Shown here piece after piece: positions 1 to 6,498 of a DNA stretch of 9,040 bases (positions are counted from its first letter, which is position 1; every line of letters starts with the position of its first letter). The DNA comes from Paraktedonobacter sp035294465 (GTDB taxonomy: Bacteria; Chloroflexota; Ktedonobacteria; Ktedonobacterales; Ktedonobacteraceae). A program made the translations under genes and the position numbers. The DNA lies in assembly GCA_035294465.1 (NCBI GenBank), contig DATGKW010000149.1, positions 1 through 9,040 of the forward strand, given 5' to 3'. The notes under the pieces are model-generated. The model was given only the letters and a program-made list of their open reading frames with translations. It did not search any database and was not told the origin of the DNA.

Positions 1-644
1 TTGAGATGAAATATATCCATAAGGGCCACACGCCCGCCTGGCTTGAGCACACGGTGAATCTCCTGGATTGCCTGACCGCGCCCCTGGTCGCTCTCGATGT
101 TATGGATGGATAAACTTGCTACTACGACATCGAAGCAGGCATCCGGGAACGGCAGATTGCGCATATCGCCATCGTGGATCTCTACCCGATCAGCTACTCC
201 TTCTAAGTGGGCGTTCAAGAGTGTTGCTTCTCGATGGTTCTGAGACTGATCAACCTGTGACCAGTGATCAATCCCCACAGCATGCCCGCGAGGCAAGCGT
301 TTAGCTGCCTCAACAAGTAGGAGTCCGCGTCCACAACCAACATCGAGGACACGTTCATTTCCTTGCAGGTGAAGCTGGTTTAGAAGGTGTTTTGCCCACC
401 AGGGTTTGGTCACTTTGCTACTCCACACGATGGCCAGACCCTCCAGCACCATAAGAGAACCGACAAGAGTCGTCAAGCTTCCAAGCAAAGTCAGCAGAGG
501 AATCGCACTACTTGCAACTTTTTTTGCTCCTCTGCGCAGAAATAGTCCCTGGATCGCCAGGAAAGTTCCGACAAACAGGTTGTCTCGAATCATTCCTGGT
601 ACGTCTACTCCATAATTTGCTCTGTGTTTGTGCTTTCGTGGCAT
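1..644 (-). CDS. Membrane-anchored class I SAM-dependent methyltransferase (C-terminus beyond window)
   Basis: The 214 visible codons carry a class I (Rossmann) methyltransferase core. Motif I is VLDVGCGRG at residues 99-107, the AdoMet-ribose acidic region is GID at 124-126, GDMRNLPFPDACFDVV lies at 159-174, and the post-motif LKPGGRVALMD is at 200-210. This order is typical of the UbiE/Methyltransf_11 group. Two hydrophobic stretches precede the core (about 22-36 and 47-74), so the enzyme is probably anchored in the membrane with a cytosolic catalytic domain. The frame is open to base 1, so the C-terminus, which often holds substrate contacts, is missing. The ATG at 644 has AAGGA directly abutting it and AAAGG 14 nt upstream, neither ideally spaced; the ATG at codon 18 is the alternative. 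The substrate cannot be told. It follows the chemoreceptor gene by 101 nt, but it is not a CheR: the CheR N-terminal helical domain is absent. Confidence 0.88.
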   Translation of the reverse strand, partial: MPRKHKHRANYGVDVPGMIRDNLFVGTFLAIQGLFLRRGAKKVASSAIPLLTLLGSLTTLVGSLMVLEGLAIVWSSKVTKPWWAKHLLNQLHLQGNERVLDVGCGRGLLLVEAAKRLPRGHAVGIDHWSQVDQSQNHREATLLNAHLEGVADRVEIHDGDMRNLPFPDACFDVVVASLSIHNIESDQGRGQAIQEIHRVLKPGGRVALMDIFHL

Positions 645-683
645 TCCTTAATATACTACCTTTCAAAATATGATGAGATGATA

Positions 684-716
684 ATGTCTTCCTCCACGCG
701 GGTTGAAGGAAGACAT
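684..716 (-). terminator. Imperfect hairpin between chemoreceptor and methyltransferase genes, possible terminator
   Basis: TGTCTTCCT (685-693) pairs with AGGAAGACA (707-715), extended by A684-T716 and by two inner pairs (695-705, 696-704) past one mismatch, leaving a short loop. It lies about 30 nt after the chemoreceptor stop. On the minus strand the bases after the stem are TTATCATCTCATC, not a clean T-run. It could therefore be a weak terminator, a processing or stability element, or a partial barrier that lets some transcription reach the methyltransferase. Confidence 0.45.
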
Positions 717-745
717 GGTACTGGTTGTTCTCTATTTTTGCCTGT

Positions 746-3052
746 TCATTGCTGCTGATCGTGGTTTGTCTCCTGCCAGGGTTGCAGCGGCCGGAAGGAG
801 TGTGGGGTTGATCTTGGCCCTGTATGGCCATTTCCCTCGTTTGAGTTGGGCGAGGGAAAAGAGCTATTAAAGCCATTCTGGTTTCCAGGAGCTAAGGGGG
901 GATAGCCTGGAGGTGTTAAGGGAGGATAGGGTGAGGTTGGAGGGGTAATGAGAGGGATGCTATAGCTTCCTGATGCCGTGCCAGCCGGTTGACTCGATGC
1001 GGTGATGGTGCGGAAGTTTCCCTGATTCTGCGGGATAAGGGCGGTATGAGCGGATGCCTGAGAATCGCGGTCATCGGGCAGTTTGAACGCTTCGACGGAG
1101 GACAGGAGTTGCTCGGCCAGCCGTGTCAGGCGGTCCATATTTTGCGCGGCCTCGCGGGTGCTGACGCTGCTCTGCTGAGTGCTTTCAGAAACGCTCTGCA
1201 TAATCTGCACGACCTGACCTGAAGAGTGCTGCTGCTGCATAGTCATTCGATTGATAATCTCGATCTCGCGCGCTTGCTGATCGATTACCGAGAAGATCGA
1301 TTCCAGCGAGGTTCCGGCTTCCTCCGCCAGTTTCGTTCCAGACGCGGACTCGCGCTCGGTGTCGCGCATAGCGACTGCCACGGCTTCGATGTCATCGCGC
1401 ACGCTGCGGACAATGCGCCCGACGGAGTTGGCCTGTTCTTTTGCGCGTTCAGCTTGACGACGGATGTCAGTGGCGACGGCTCCGAAGCCCTTGCCGTTTT
1501 CACCGGCCATCGCTGCTTGAATGGCCGCGTCCAGGGCCAGACGATTTGTCTGATGCGCGATACTGGAGATGGCTTCCACGATGTTGTTGATTTCTCGCGA
1601 GCGCTCTCCCAACGTCTGAACCTTTTCGGATGTTTCCTGCACGTTGTGATAGATGCGTTCCATACCCTCGATGGTTTGCTGCAGCGCCAGGCGTCCACCC
1701 TGGGCGTTGCTGCGTGCCTGGCGAGCGCTGCTGGCCAGGGCTGTTGCGCGGCTCGCTACCTGCTGGCTGGCCAGGGCCATTCGTTCGATCTCAAAAGCGG
1801 CATTGGTGATTTGCTGGATCTGCCGGTCGGCTGTCTCAACCAGTTCCGTCATACGGTCCGAGGTGAGCGTTGTGGATTTTTCCACTTCGCGAGCTACTAC
1901 CTGCACGCGGATGATTAGCCCGCTGAGTTCCTCGACCATGTAGTTGAAAGAGTCAGCCAGCACGCCCAGAGCATCCGAGGTCACCTCGGCCTGGATGCGC
2001 AAATCACCTTCACCAACGTTACACACCTCACTCACCAGCTTCTCTACCTGCGCCTGTAACAGGTCGCGTTGCGATTGCGCTTGTTGTATCAGGTGGACAA
2101 TATTATCGAGCATATTGTTCATCGCGGTGGCTACAACGGAGATTTCATCTCGCCCGTCCGCGGACGCACGCACCTCTGTATGTCCGCGAGAGATCCGCTC
2201 GGTCAGGCCGGCCAGGTTTCGCAATGGCGAAGAGATAGTAACGTTGACTGCCCAACCGGTAAGGGCGACCAGTCCGAAGCCAAAGAAAATTACGAGCACT
2301 GTGGCAACCAGGAGTGGCTGCGTCAGCGAGGGGCCAACTGACGTGACAGTTTTGCCCACCGCGGTTGAATCGTTGACGACGCGCTGCCACGCATTTTTGA
2401 GGTTAAGAAAGACGTTATTGGTCTGCCAGAGCACAGTATATGCCTGTACGTAGTCTGCGTTCAACTCTGGCTGGGGCAGCACGGCCGGGTGGCCTGGCAC
2501 AGAGGGGTCAAGCCTGTTGAGGATCTGCACCTCCTGGTCCTGAAGTCGCTGGTATTGGGTCCACAAGCCGTTGGAACCGGCCACCGCGTCTACCGCTTGC
2601 TGCTGATCGGAAATGATTCCCTGAGCAGTCTGGGGGCTGTCGCTGAGGAGGATGGACCGGATAGAGTTCATATTTGGCGCGGTTGCTACCTCGTAAGTTG
2701 ACTGGAACGTTGTCAGTGTCTGGCTGAAGTCTAGTTCTCGTGCTGCAATGTCTGCTCCGATCAATCCTCCACTGTTAGACAGAGAGGGATCGGTGACACC
2801 TTCTGGGCTGAGCGACGCGAAGATCTGGTTGAAACGGGTTTGCAACTGTGAATTCATGCGCTGCAAATTGTCCAGCCCATTTGCCGCAGTACTTTGCGCA
2901 TCGATGCTTGTTTGTACTGCCTGCGAGCGTGCGTTTAAGGAAGACAAATAGAAGGTGCTCAGCAGCACAACGAGAAGGCTCGGAACGATTGCCATGATGG
3001 CGAGCGCGATGAAGAGGCGCCGGACAATAGGTATCTTTCGTAGAAAACTCAT
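746..3052 (-). CDS. Methyl-accepting chemotaxis protein, two TM helices, HAMP, PilJ-like signalling tip
   Basis: A transmembrane chemoreceptor that would signal through CheW/CheA-type partners to a flagellar or pilus motility system. None of these partners is in the window. In the 768-residue form there is a basic N-terminus, TM1 at about 13-36, a 209-residue helical extracellular sensor, TM2 at about 246-269, HAMP at about 270-323, a second HAMP-like segment at about 333-378, and a long coiled-coil MA domain at about 395-653. The hairpin tip reads QTNRLALDAAIQAAMAGE (501-518). Classical receptors have LALNAAIEAARAGE; the Q and M are as in PilJ-type and cyanobacterial receptors, and the D in LALD is unusual. 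A Pro/Ser/Asn-rich tail (about 663-768, with PPLTPPGYPPL) follows. The ATG at 3052 is preferred because AAGGG sits 8 nt upstream and the basic stretch before TM1 then has normal length. A TTG at 3133 would add 27 charged residues behind an AGGAG spaced only 3 nt away. The ligand is unknown. Confidence 0.93.
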   Translation of the reverse strand: MSFLRKIPIVRRLFIALAIMAIVPSLLVVLLSTFYLSSLNARSQAVQTSIDAQSTAANGLDNLQRMNSQLQTRFNQIFASLSPEGVTDPSLSNSGGLIGADIAARELDFSQTLTTFQSTYEVATAPNMNSIRSILLSDSPQTAQGIISDQQQAVDAVAGSNGLWTQYQRLQDQEVQILNRLDPSVPGHPAVLPQPELNADYVQAYTVLWQTNNVFLNLKNAWQRVVNDSTAVGKTVTSVGPSLTQPLLVATVLVIFFGFGLVALTGWAVNVTISSPLRNLAGLTERISRGHTEVRASADGRDEISVVATAMNNMLDNIVHLIQQAQSQRDLLQAQVEKLVSEVCNVGEGDLRIQAEVTSDALGVLADSFNYMVEELSGLIIRVQVVAREVEKSTTLTSDRMTELVETADRQIQQITNAAFEIERMALASQQVASRATALASSARQARSNAQGGRLALQQTIEGMERIYHNVQETSEKVQTLGERSREINNIVEAISSIAHQTNRLALDAAIQAAMAGENGKGFGAVATDIRRQAERAKEQANSVGRIVRSVRDDIEAVAVAMRDTERESASGTKLAEEAGTSLESIFSVIDQQAREIEIINRMTMQQQHSSGQVVQIMQSVSESTQQSSVSTREAAQNMDRLTRLAEQLLSSVEAFKLPDDRDSQASAHTALIPQNQGNFRTITASSQPAGTASGSYSIPLITPPTSPYPPLTPPGYPPLAPGNQNGFNSSFPSPNSNEGNGHTGPRSTPHSFRPLQPWQETNHDQQQ

Positions 3053-3060
3053 ACCACAAT

Positions 3061-3065
3061 CCCTT
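3061..3065 (-). promoter_or_regulatory. Ribosome binding site deciding the chemoreceptor start
   Basis: On the minus strand AAGGG, within an A-rich run, stands 8 nt before the ATG at 3052. This favours that start over the in-frame TTG at 3133, whose AGGAG is spaced too closely (3 nt). Confidence 0.6.
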
Positions 3066-3210
3066 TTTTCAAATAATTCACGACAACGCGATCCCCGTTT
3101 CTTTTCAGAGATCCGGGCAACCTTTCTTATCAAATTCTCCTGGCGCCAATATGCTCCCTCTTACATCCCCCCATCTCTTCTTTCCATCTCCACTTCTCCT
3201 GGAAAAGCCT

Positions 3211-3230
3211 GCCGTCGTTGGACGACCGGC
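3211..3230 (-). other. Stem-loop in the chemoreceptor 5' leader
   Basis: GCCGTCGT (3211-3218) pairs with ACGACCGGC (3222-3230) across a 3-nt loop with one bulged C. Read on the minus strand it is followed by AGGCTTTTCC, a short T-run, so it resembles a weak intrinsic terminator or attenuator lying about 160 nt before the chemoreceptor start. It matters only if transcription starts further upstream, for example near 3370. No known riboswitch consensus was recognised around it. Confidence 0.3.
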
Positions 3231-3371
3231 GCCTGGACTCCGTTCCCAGCGACAGGACTGTGTGGGAAATAGTTTACAGCGAGTAAAGATCCCCCGCGAA
3301 TATGTACCTCTCCTAGTTTACCGGACCCATAGATTGAGAGGAATATGTAATGTGAAAAACTTCCAAAAAGT

Positions 3372-3380
3372 ACTATACCA
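3372..3380 (-). promoter_or_regulatory. Possible extended -10 for the chemoreceptor gene
   Basis: On the minus strand TGGTATAGT fits an extended -10 (TGnTATAAT with one change). No good -35 is present at 16-18 nt (TCGTTT at 17). It would leave a leader of about 310 nt that includes the stem-loop at 3211-3230. This is a weak call. Confidence 0.22.
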
Positions 3381-3407
3381 CACCAGAAGAGACGAAACGA
3401 GGGTGTA

Positions 3408-3436
3408 TGAACCGGCATCGCCGAATGATGTACAAT
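3408..3436 (+). promoter_or_regulatory. Weak promoter candidate for maf-gluQ
   Basis: TACAAT (3431-3436) matches the -10 consensus at five of six positions. TGAACC, 17 nt before it, is a poor -35. The start point would fall near 3443, about 40 nt before the maf ATG. TTGATA (3441-3446) followed at 15 nt by TAATCT is a weaker alternative. Confidence 0.3.
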
Positions 3437-3483
3437 GTGTTTGATATGCCCAGGCAATTGATAATCTTTGAAGGTTACATATC

Positions 3484-4152
3484 ATGAGTAAAATCCAATA
3501 TCCCGGAGAATTGTTGCTTGCCTCCCGCTCGCCCAGACGGAGGCAGCTTATCAAGATGCTTGATCTGCCTGTAGTCGTTGCTGCAGCTTCGGATGGGGAA
3601 GATGAGGCAGAGCAGCGCTATCAAGGGCCGGTCGAGAACCTGGCCGTCTGGCTGGCCAAGCATAAAGCAGCTGCTGCGCTGAAGCTTCCGGCGGCAGCGG
3701 GACGCCTGGTGATCACAGCAGATACCACCGTTATTTTAGATGGTAAGACGCTGGGTAAGCCGCGCGATGCCGCCCATGCTGTTGAGCTTTTGCGAGCATT
3801 GCGGGGGCGCCGGCACCATGTGATCAGCGGCGTTGTAGTATGTACACAGTGCGAGGGGAAGACGGTGATGCATAGCGGGAGTTGTATCACTCCTGTACTG
3901 ATGCGCAACTATAGCGATGATGAGATTGCGGCCTATGTTGCCAGCGGAGATCCCCTGGATAAGGCTGGAGCCTATGGTATCCAGAATCCCTCGTTCCAAC
4001 CTACCCGGCGCATCGGTGGCTGCTATTTCAACGTCGTTGGCCTGCCAATCTGCACTGTCGTCGATTTGCTGGCCGAGTTTGGCGTCTATCCTGCTCGTTG
4101 TCAGGTTCGCGAGAACGCAGACTGCCCCTGGTCGGAAAAATGCCTGATCTGA
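3484..4152 (+). CDS. maf: Maf-family nucleoside triphosphate pyrophosphatase
   Basis: Maf/YhdE-type enzymes hydrolyse non-canonical or selected NTPs to NMP plus pyrophosphate in the cytosol. They were first linked to septum inhibition and are now seen as housekeeping pyrophosphatases. Visible signatures in order are LLASRSPRRRQLI (11-23), the catalytic-Asp motif ITADTT (78-82, D80), LGKPRDAAHAVELLRAL (90-106), HHVISGVVV (111-119), YVASGDPLDKAGAYGIQ (151-167) and YFNVVGLP (181-188). The core ends near residue 200. The remaining ~22 residues form a tail with CPWSEKC (214-220), longer than the usual ~190-200 residue family. The ATG has GAAGG 9 nt upstream. The last 13 nt overlap the gluQ start, implying one operon with translational coupling. 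The substrate class (dTTP/UTP versus 7-methyl-GTP) cannot be settled from motifs alone. Confidence 0.95.
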   Translation: MSKIQYPGELLLASRSPRRRQLIKMLDLPVVVAAASDGEDEAEQRYQGPVENLAVWLAKHKAAAALKLPAAAGRLVITADTTVILDGKTLGKPRDAAHAVELLRALRGRRHHVISGVVVCTQCEGKTVMHSGSCITPVLMRNYSDDEIAAYVASGDPLDKAGAYGIQNPSFQPTRRIGGCYFNVVGLPICTVVDLLAEFGVYPARCQVRENADCPWSEKCLI

Positions 4153-5099
4153 TTCGTGGCCGTTATGCGCCCAGCCCCACCGGCGCCTTGCACCTGGGCA
4201 ATCTACGCACAGCCCTGTTGGCCTGGCTCTTCGCGCGCTGCGCTGGTGGGCAATTTCTGCTGCGTGTTGAAGATCTTGATCGCCCGCGTGTGCGTTCTGG
4301 AGCGACAGAACAGATGCTGGCTGACCTGCGCTGGCTGGGCCTGGATTGGGATGAGGGGCCGGACGTGGGCGGTTCCTACGCGCCATATGTGCAGAGCGAG
4401 CGGCTAGCGCTGTATGAAGCCTATCTTCAACGTCTAAGCGAGGTCGGGCTGGTCTATCCCTGCTACTGTAGCCGGGCGGAGGTTGCGCGTGCCGCGAGTG
4501 CTCCGCATGATGGGGATGAAGGACCGCGCTATCCCGGCACCTGCCGAACGTTAAGCGAGGCTCGCCGCCGCCAGTACGAAGCGCAGGGCCGCCGTCCCTC
4601 GTTACGCTTTCGCGTTGATGATGAGCGCGTTGTGGCTTTTACCGACCTGGTCGTTGGCTCTGTCAGCCAGCAAGTGCAGCAGGCCGTAGGCGATTTCATT
4701 GTGCGCCGTTCCGATGGAATCTTCGCCTATCAATTCGCGGTAGTGGTTGATGATGGACTGATGGAAGTAAATCAGGTCGTGCGTGGATCTGATCTTCTCT
4801 CTTCAACTGCGCGCCAGATCCTCCTTTTTGAAGCTCTAGGTTTTCCCGTTCCCACCTTTGTCCACGTACCTTTATGGCTAGATAGTACCAGGCGACGCCT
4901 CTCCAAACGTATAGAGAGTGCTGGTTTACAACCTCTGCGCGCAGAGGGTGCGACTGTTGAGCAGGTCGTAGGGTTGCTCGCGGCTTCCTGCGGGCTTGTA
5001 GAGCCAGGTGAATCACTCAGCGCCTCGCAGCTTGTAGCGCGTTACTACGGTAATAGCCGTGATATAATGCAAGCGAAATTGGCAAACGAGCACGGATAG
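4140..5099 (+). CDS. gluQ: Glutamyl-Q tRNA(Asp) synthetase
   Basis: GluQ-RS is a truncated paralogue of glutamyl-tRNA synthetase. It activates glutamate and attaches it to queuosine at position 34 of tRNA-Asp, so it modifies a tRNA rather than charging one. The 319-residue product shows YAPSPTGALHLGN (9-21, HIGH-like), LLRVEDLD (40-47), a zinc site of C108, C110, Y131 and C135 (PCYC and YPGTC), AYQFAVVVDD (196-205), VVRGSDLL (213-220), and RRLSKR (252-257, KMSKS-like). It stops after the catalytic and stem-contact region and lacks the anticodon-binding domain of a ~470-residue GltX. The ATG at 4140 is preferred because the conserved RGRYAPSPTG block begins at residue 6. A TTG at 4098 would add 14 residues with no conservation I recognise. 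The start has no strong Shine-Dalgarno, fitting coupling to maf, with which it overlaps by 13 nt. Its presence implies queuosine synthesis or salvage elsewhere in the genome. Confidence 0.94.
   Translation: MPDLIRGRYAPSPTGALHLGNLRTALLAWLFARCAGGQFLLRVEDLDRPRVRSGATEQMLADLRWLGLDWDEGPDVGGSYAPYVQSERLALYEAYLQRLSEVGLVYPCYCSRAEVARAASAPHDGDEGPRYPGTCRTLSEARRRQYEAQGRRPSLRFRVDDERVVAFTDLVVGSVSQQVQQAVGDFIVRRSDGIFAYQFAVVVDDGLMEVNQVVRGSDLLSSTARQILLFEALGFPVPTFVHVPLWLDSTRRRLSKRIESAGLQPLRAEGATVEQVVGLLAASCGLVEPGESLSASQLVARYYGNSRDIMQAKLANEHG
5060..5068 (+). promoter_or_regulatory. Extended -10 promoter candidate inside the end of gluQ
   Basis: TGATATAAT is a perfect extended -10 (TGn plus consensus TATAAT). A partial -35, GTTACT (5041-5046), stands 16 nt before the hexamer. 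Transcription would start near 5075 and run through the inverted-repeat element into the MscS-family gene, separating it from the maf-gluQ unit. Confidence 0.42.
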
Positions 5100-5170
5100 T
5101 GGGTATTGATTGATATCTGCATTTTACAGGAGAATGGATTGTAAGGTTCTACCAACAGGCGGAGGCAAAA

Positions 5171-5314
5171 AGCCGGAGGCAGGCTCGCGGCTCTATACTG
5201 GGGAGGAAAAGAAGGCAAGCTCCAGGATCGGTTGAGAGGCGAGGGGCTCTTTCTCATTATGAGTAACTGCCTGCTCCTGGCCCCGCGTGTAGAGCCATAA
5301 GCCTGCCTCCAGCT
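5171..5314. repeat. Long imperfect inverted repeat; candidate structured RNA or MITE-like element
   Basis: Four nested complementary blocks face each other across the gluQ to MscS-gene spacer. GGAGGCAGGCT (5175-5185) pairs with AGCCTGCCTCC (5300-5310), GGCTCTATAC (5189-5198) with GTAGAGCC (5289-5296, one bulge), GGGG (5200-5203) with CCCC (5281-5284), and CCAGGA (5222-5227) with TCCTGG (5275-5280). Three further outer pairs reach 5171 and 5314. An 18-nt purine-rich one-sided bulge (5204-5221) interrupts the arm, and the apical region (5228-5274) has small helices such as CTCATTATGAG (5253-5263). Outside, ACCAACA (5151-5157) could pair with TGTTGGT (5335-5341). There is no T-run after the stem, so a simple terminator is unlikely. 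It could be a cis-acting leader structure for the MscS-family gene, a free small RNA, or a non-autonomous palindromic mobile repeat. No known RNA family was recognised. Confidence 0.5.
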
Positions 5315-5370
5315 CCTGTCGGCTAGTACCTGGTTGTTGGTGGAAGCATAATTGATTGGGAAGTAGAACC

Positions 5371-6498
5371 ATGTCACCGATGGAACTTATCATCGACACT
5401 CAAAACGCCTTTTTTCTCTCGTACGCTTCTTACAAAAACGCGCCAGCGCCTATGTCGCCAATGGAATTCATTATTCGCATTGTTCTTTCTGCCCTGGTGG
5501 TGGTGCTGGGTCTGGCAATTGGCTTGCAGTTGCGCCGTCTGCTGGTGCGGCGTTTGCAGAACACAGTGCTGGATAACTGGCTGGTGCAACTTCTAGGCAT
5601 CGTTGTTGTTCTGGTCCCGCTGCTTATCGCGGGCGCCAGCGCGACTACTATCGCAACAAATGGCCTGGATCTGCTTCTCTCCTTCCTGAAACAGATCCAG
5701 CAGATTTCAGGAATCCGGTCAGGGGATCTTGGTAATTTTGGCAAGAATCTCACCTGGACACTCCTGTTGATCGTTGTTGCCATTGGAGTCGCACGTACTC
5801 TTTCAAAATTGACCGCGCAGGGCTTTGGCGAGCATCGCCTCGACCTGAATGTTCGCCTGCTTATCAACCGCGTTTTCTTTATCATCGTTTTTCTGGTCGC
5901 GTTTTTCTGGGGTCTTGCCATATGGCAGATCAATATCACCCTACCGGTAGCGGTCCTTGGTACTTTAACCGTTGCGATTACCTTCTCCGTGCAGGATATT
6001 CTCAAAGACCTGGTGGCGGGCATTTACATTCTGCTTGAACGCCCTTTTCTGATCGGGGATCAAATCAGCGCCTATAGCGGCGGTGTCCATTATGTTGGCA
6101 AAGTAGTCGCGATTGAATTGCGCGCGACGCGCCTGCGCTTGGTCAGCGGCGAGGACGTGACGGTTCCTAACTCTCTGGTCTTTGGTAATGTAGTTGTCAA
6201 CGATTCGCGCTATCCAGAGCGCCGGGCGACCATAACGGTTACGCTGCCGCTGGAGGATTTCCATCGCGAGGAGACTCCCACGCGTATCATCGCATGTCTA
6301 AAAGAGCAGGAGGGGGTCCTGGCTAAGCCTGAGCCAGCCATCACAGTGAATGGCATTAGCGGCGAGCAGATCGAGCTGGCCGCGCGTTTCTGGATCACTA
6401 CCGGGCAGCTTGCCACAGTGGCCGAAGTCGTGTATGCTTTGCGTACACTTTTGCCGAGTGCTGACCTGGCGGTAAAAGAACCTGCCGATGATATGTAG
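5371..6498 (+). CDS. MscS-family mechanosensitive ion channel
   Basis: Predicted inner-membrane small-conductance mechanosensitive channel that would release solutes on hypo-osmotic shock. The 375-residue product has hydrophobic helices at about 33-54, 71-94, 127-145 and 165-187. The pore-lining helix follows at about 190-222 (VAVLGTLTVAITFSVQDILK, then LVAGIYILLERP), then the GDQI turn and the beta domain (about 229-285, with VTVPNSLVFGNVVVN at 263-277) and an alpha/beta C-terminal region to 375. This order and the RPF-x-x-GD and VPNS motifs are typical of MscS channels. Two extra helices precede the minimal three-helix core. The ATG at 5371 has GGGAAG (5358-5363) 7 nt upstream. A TTG at 5356 and an ATG at 5452 are alternatives, and the 5452 site nearly repeats the first eight codons. 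The 271-nt gap to gluQ and the promoter candidate at 5060 suggest its own transcription. The ion or solute preference cannot be judged. Confidence 0.93.
   Translation: MSPMELIIDTQNAFFLSYASYKNAPAPMSPMEFIIRIVLSALVVVLGLAIGLQLRRLLVRRLQNTVLDNWLVQLLGIVVVLVPLLIAGASATTIATNGLDLLLSFLKQIQQISGIRSGDLGNFGKNLTWTLLLIVVAIGVARTLSKLTAQGFGEHRLDLNVRLLINRVFFIIVFLVAFFWGLAIWQINITLPVAVLGTLTVAITFSVQDILKDLVAGIYILLERPFLIGDQISAYSGGVHYVGKVVAIELRATRLRLVSGEDVTVPNSLVFGNVVVNDSRYPERRATITVTLPLEDFHREETPTRIIACLKEQEGVLAKPEPAITVNGISGEQIELAARFWITTGQLATVAEVVYALRTLLPSADLAVKEPADDM

Larger units (their letters stand above)
3053..3483. other. Divergent intergenic region between chemoreceptor and maf
   Basis: This 431-base spacer separates the minus-strand chemoreceptor from plus-strand maf. 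It contains the chemoreceptor ribosome binding site (3061-3065), a compact stem-loop (3211-3230), a possible minus-strand extended -10 (TGGTATAGT, 3380-3372), a weak plus-strand promoter candidate (3408-3436) and the maf ribosome binding site GAAGG (3470-3474). Open frames of up to about 100 codons exist on both strands, but they overlap one another, resemble no family I know and lack good ribosome binding sites, so I see no gene here. Confidence 0.6.

Noticed and set aside
1..644. Annotation of the methyltransferase as chemotaxis CheR because it adjoins a chemoreceptor
   Set aside because: It lacks the CheR N-terminal helical domain and has a UbiE-like core behind hydrophobic segments.
764..781. 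A CheR/CheB-tethering pentapeptide at the chemoreceptor C-terminus (WQETN)
   Set aside because: The consensus NWETF needs the terminal aromatic, which is absent, and the motif is not at the very end.
1226..1918. A 230-codon plus-strand open frame opposite the chemoreceptor
   Set aside because: It is the antisense of the coiled-coil MA domain, matches no family I know and has no ribosome binding site; the minus-strand frame carries the conserved tip motif.
3151..3457. Overlapping ~97-codon frames on both strands in the divergent spacer
   Set aside because: They overlap each other and regulatory sequence, lack good ribosome binding sites and resemble nothing known.
3736..4386. A 216-codon minus-strand open frame across maf and gluQ
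   Set aside because: It is antisense to two clearly conserved genes, and its product is low in hydrophobic structure with no recognisable motif.
4140..5099. Annotation as a full glutamyl-tRNA synthetase (gltX)
   Set aside because: At 319 residues the anticodon-binding domain is absent, and the CYC...YPGTC zinc site is that of GluQ-RS.
5159..5181. Direct repeat CGGAGGCA (twice within about 20 nt) as an operator or short tandem array
   Set aside because: Only two 8-nt copies, and the second belongs to the arm of the inverted repeat; there is no evidence of a regulator.
5204..5250. Resemblance to the SAM-I riboswitch (AGAGGCGAGGGG) or the RNase P GAGGAAAG box
   Set aside because: The match is confined to one short block; the following conserved blocks of either family are missing and the helix order differs.
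5430..6023. A 197-codon minus-strand open frame opposite the MscS-family gene
   Set aside because: The Arg/Thr-rich product is what antisense of membrane-protein codons gives; no motif.
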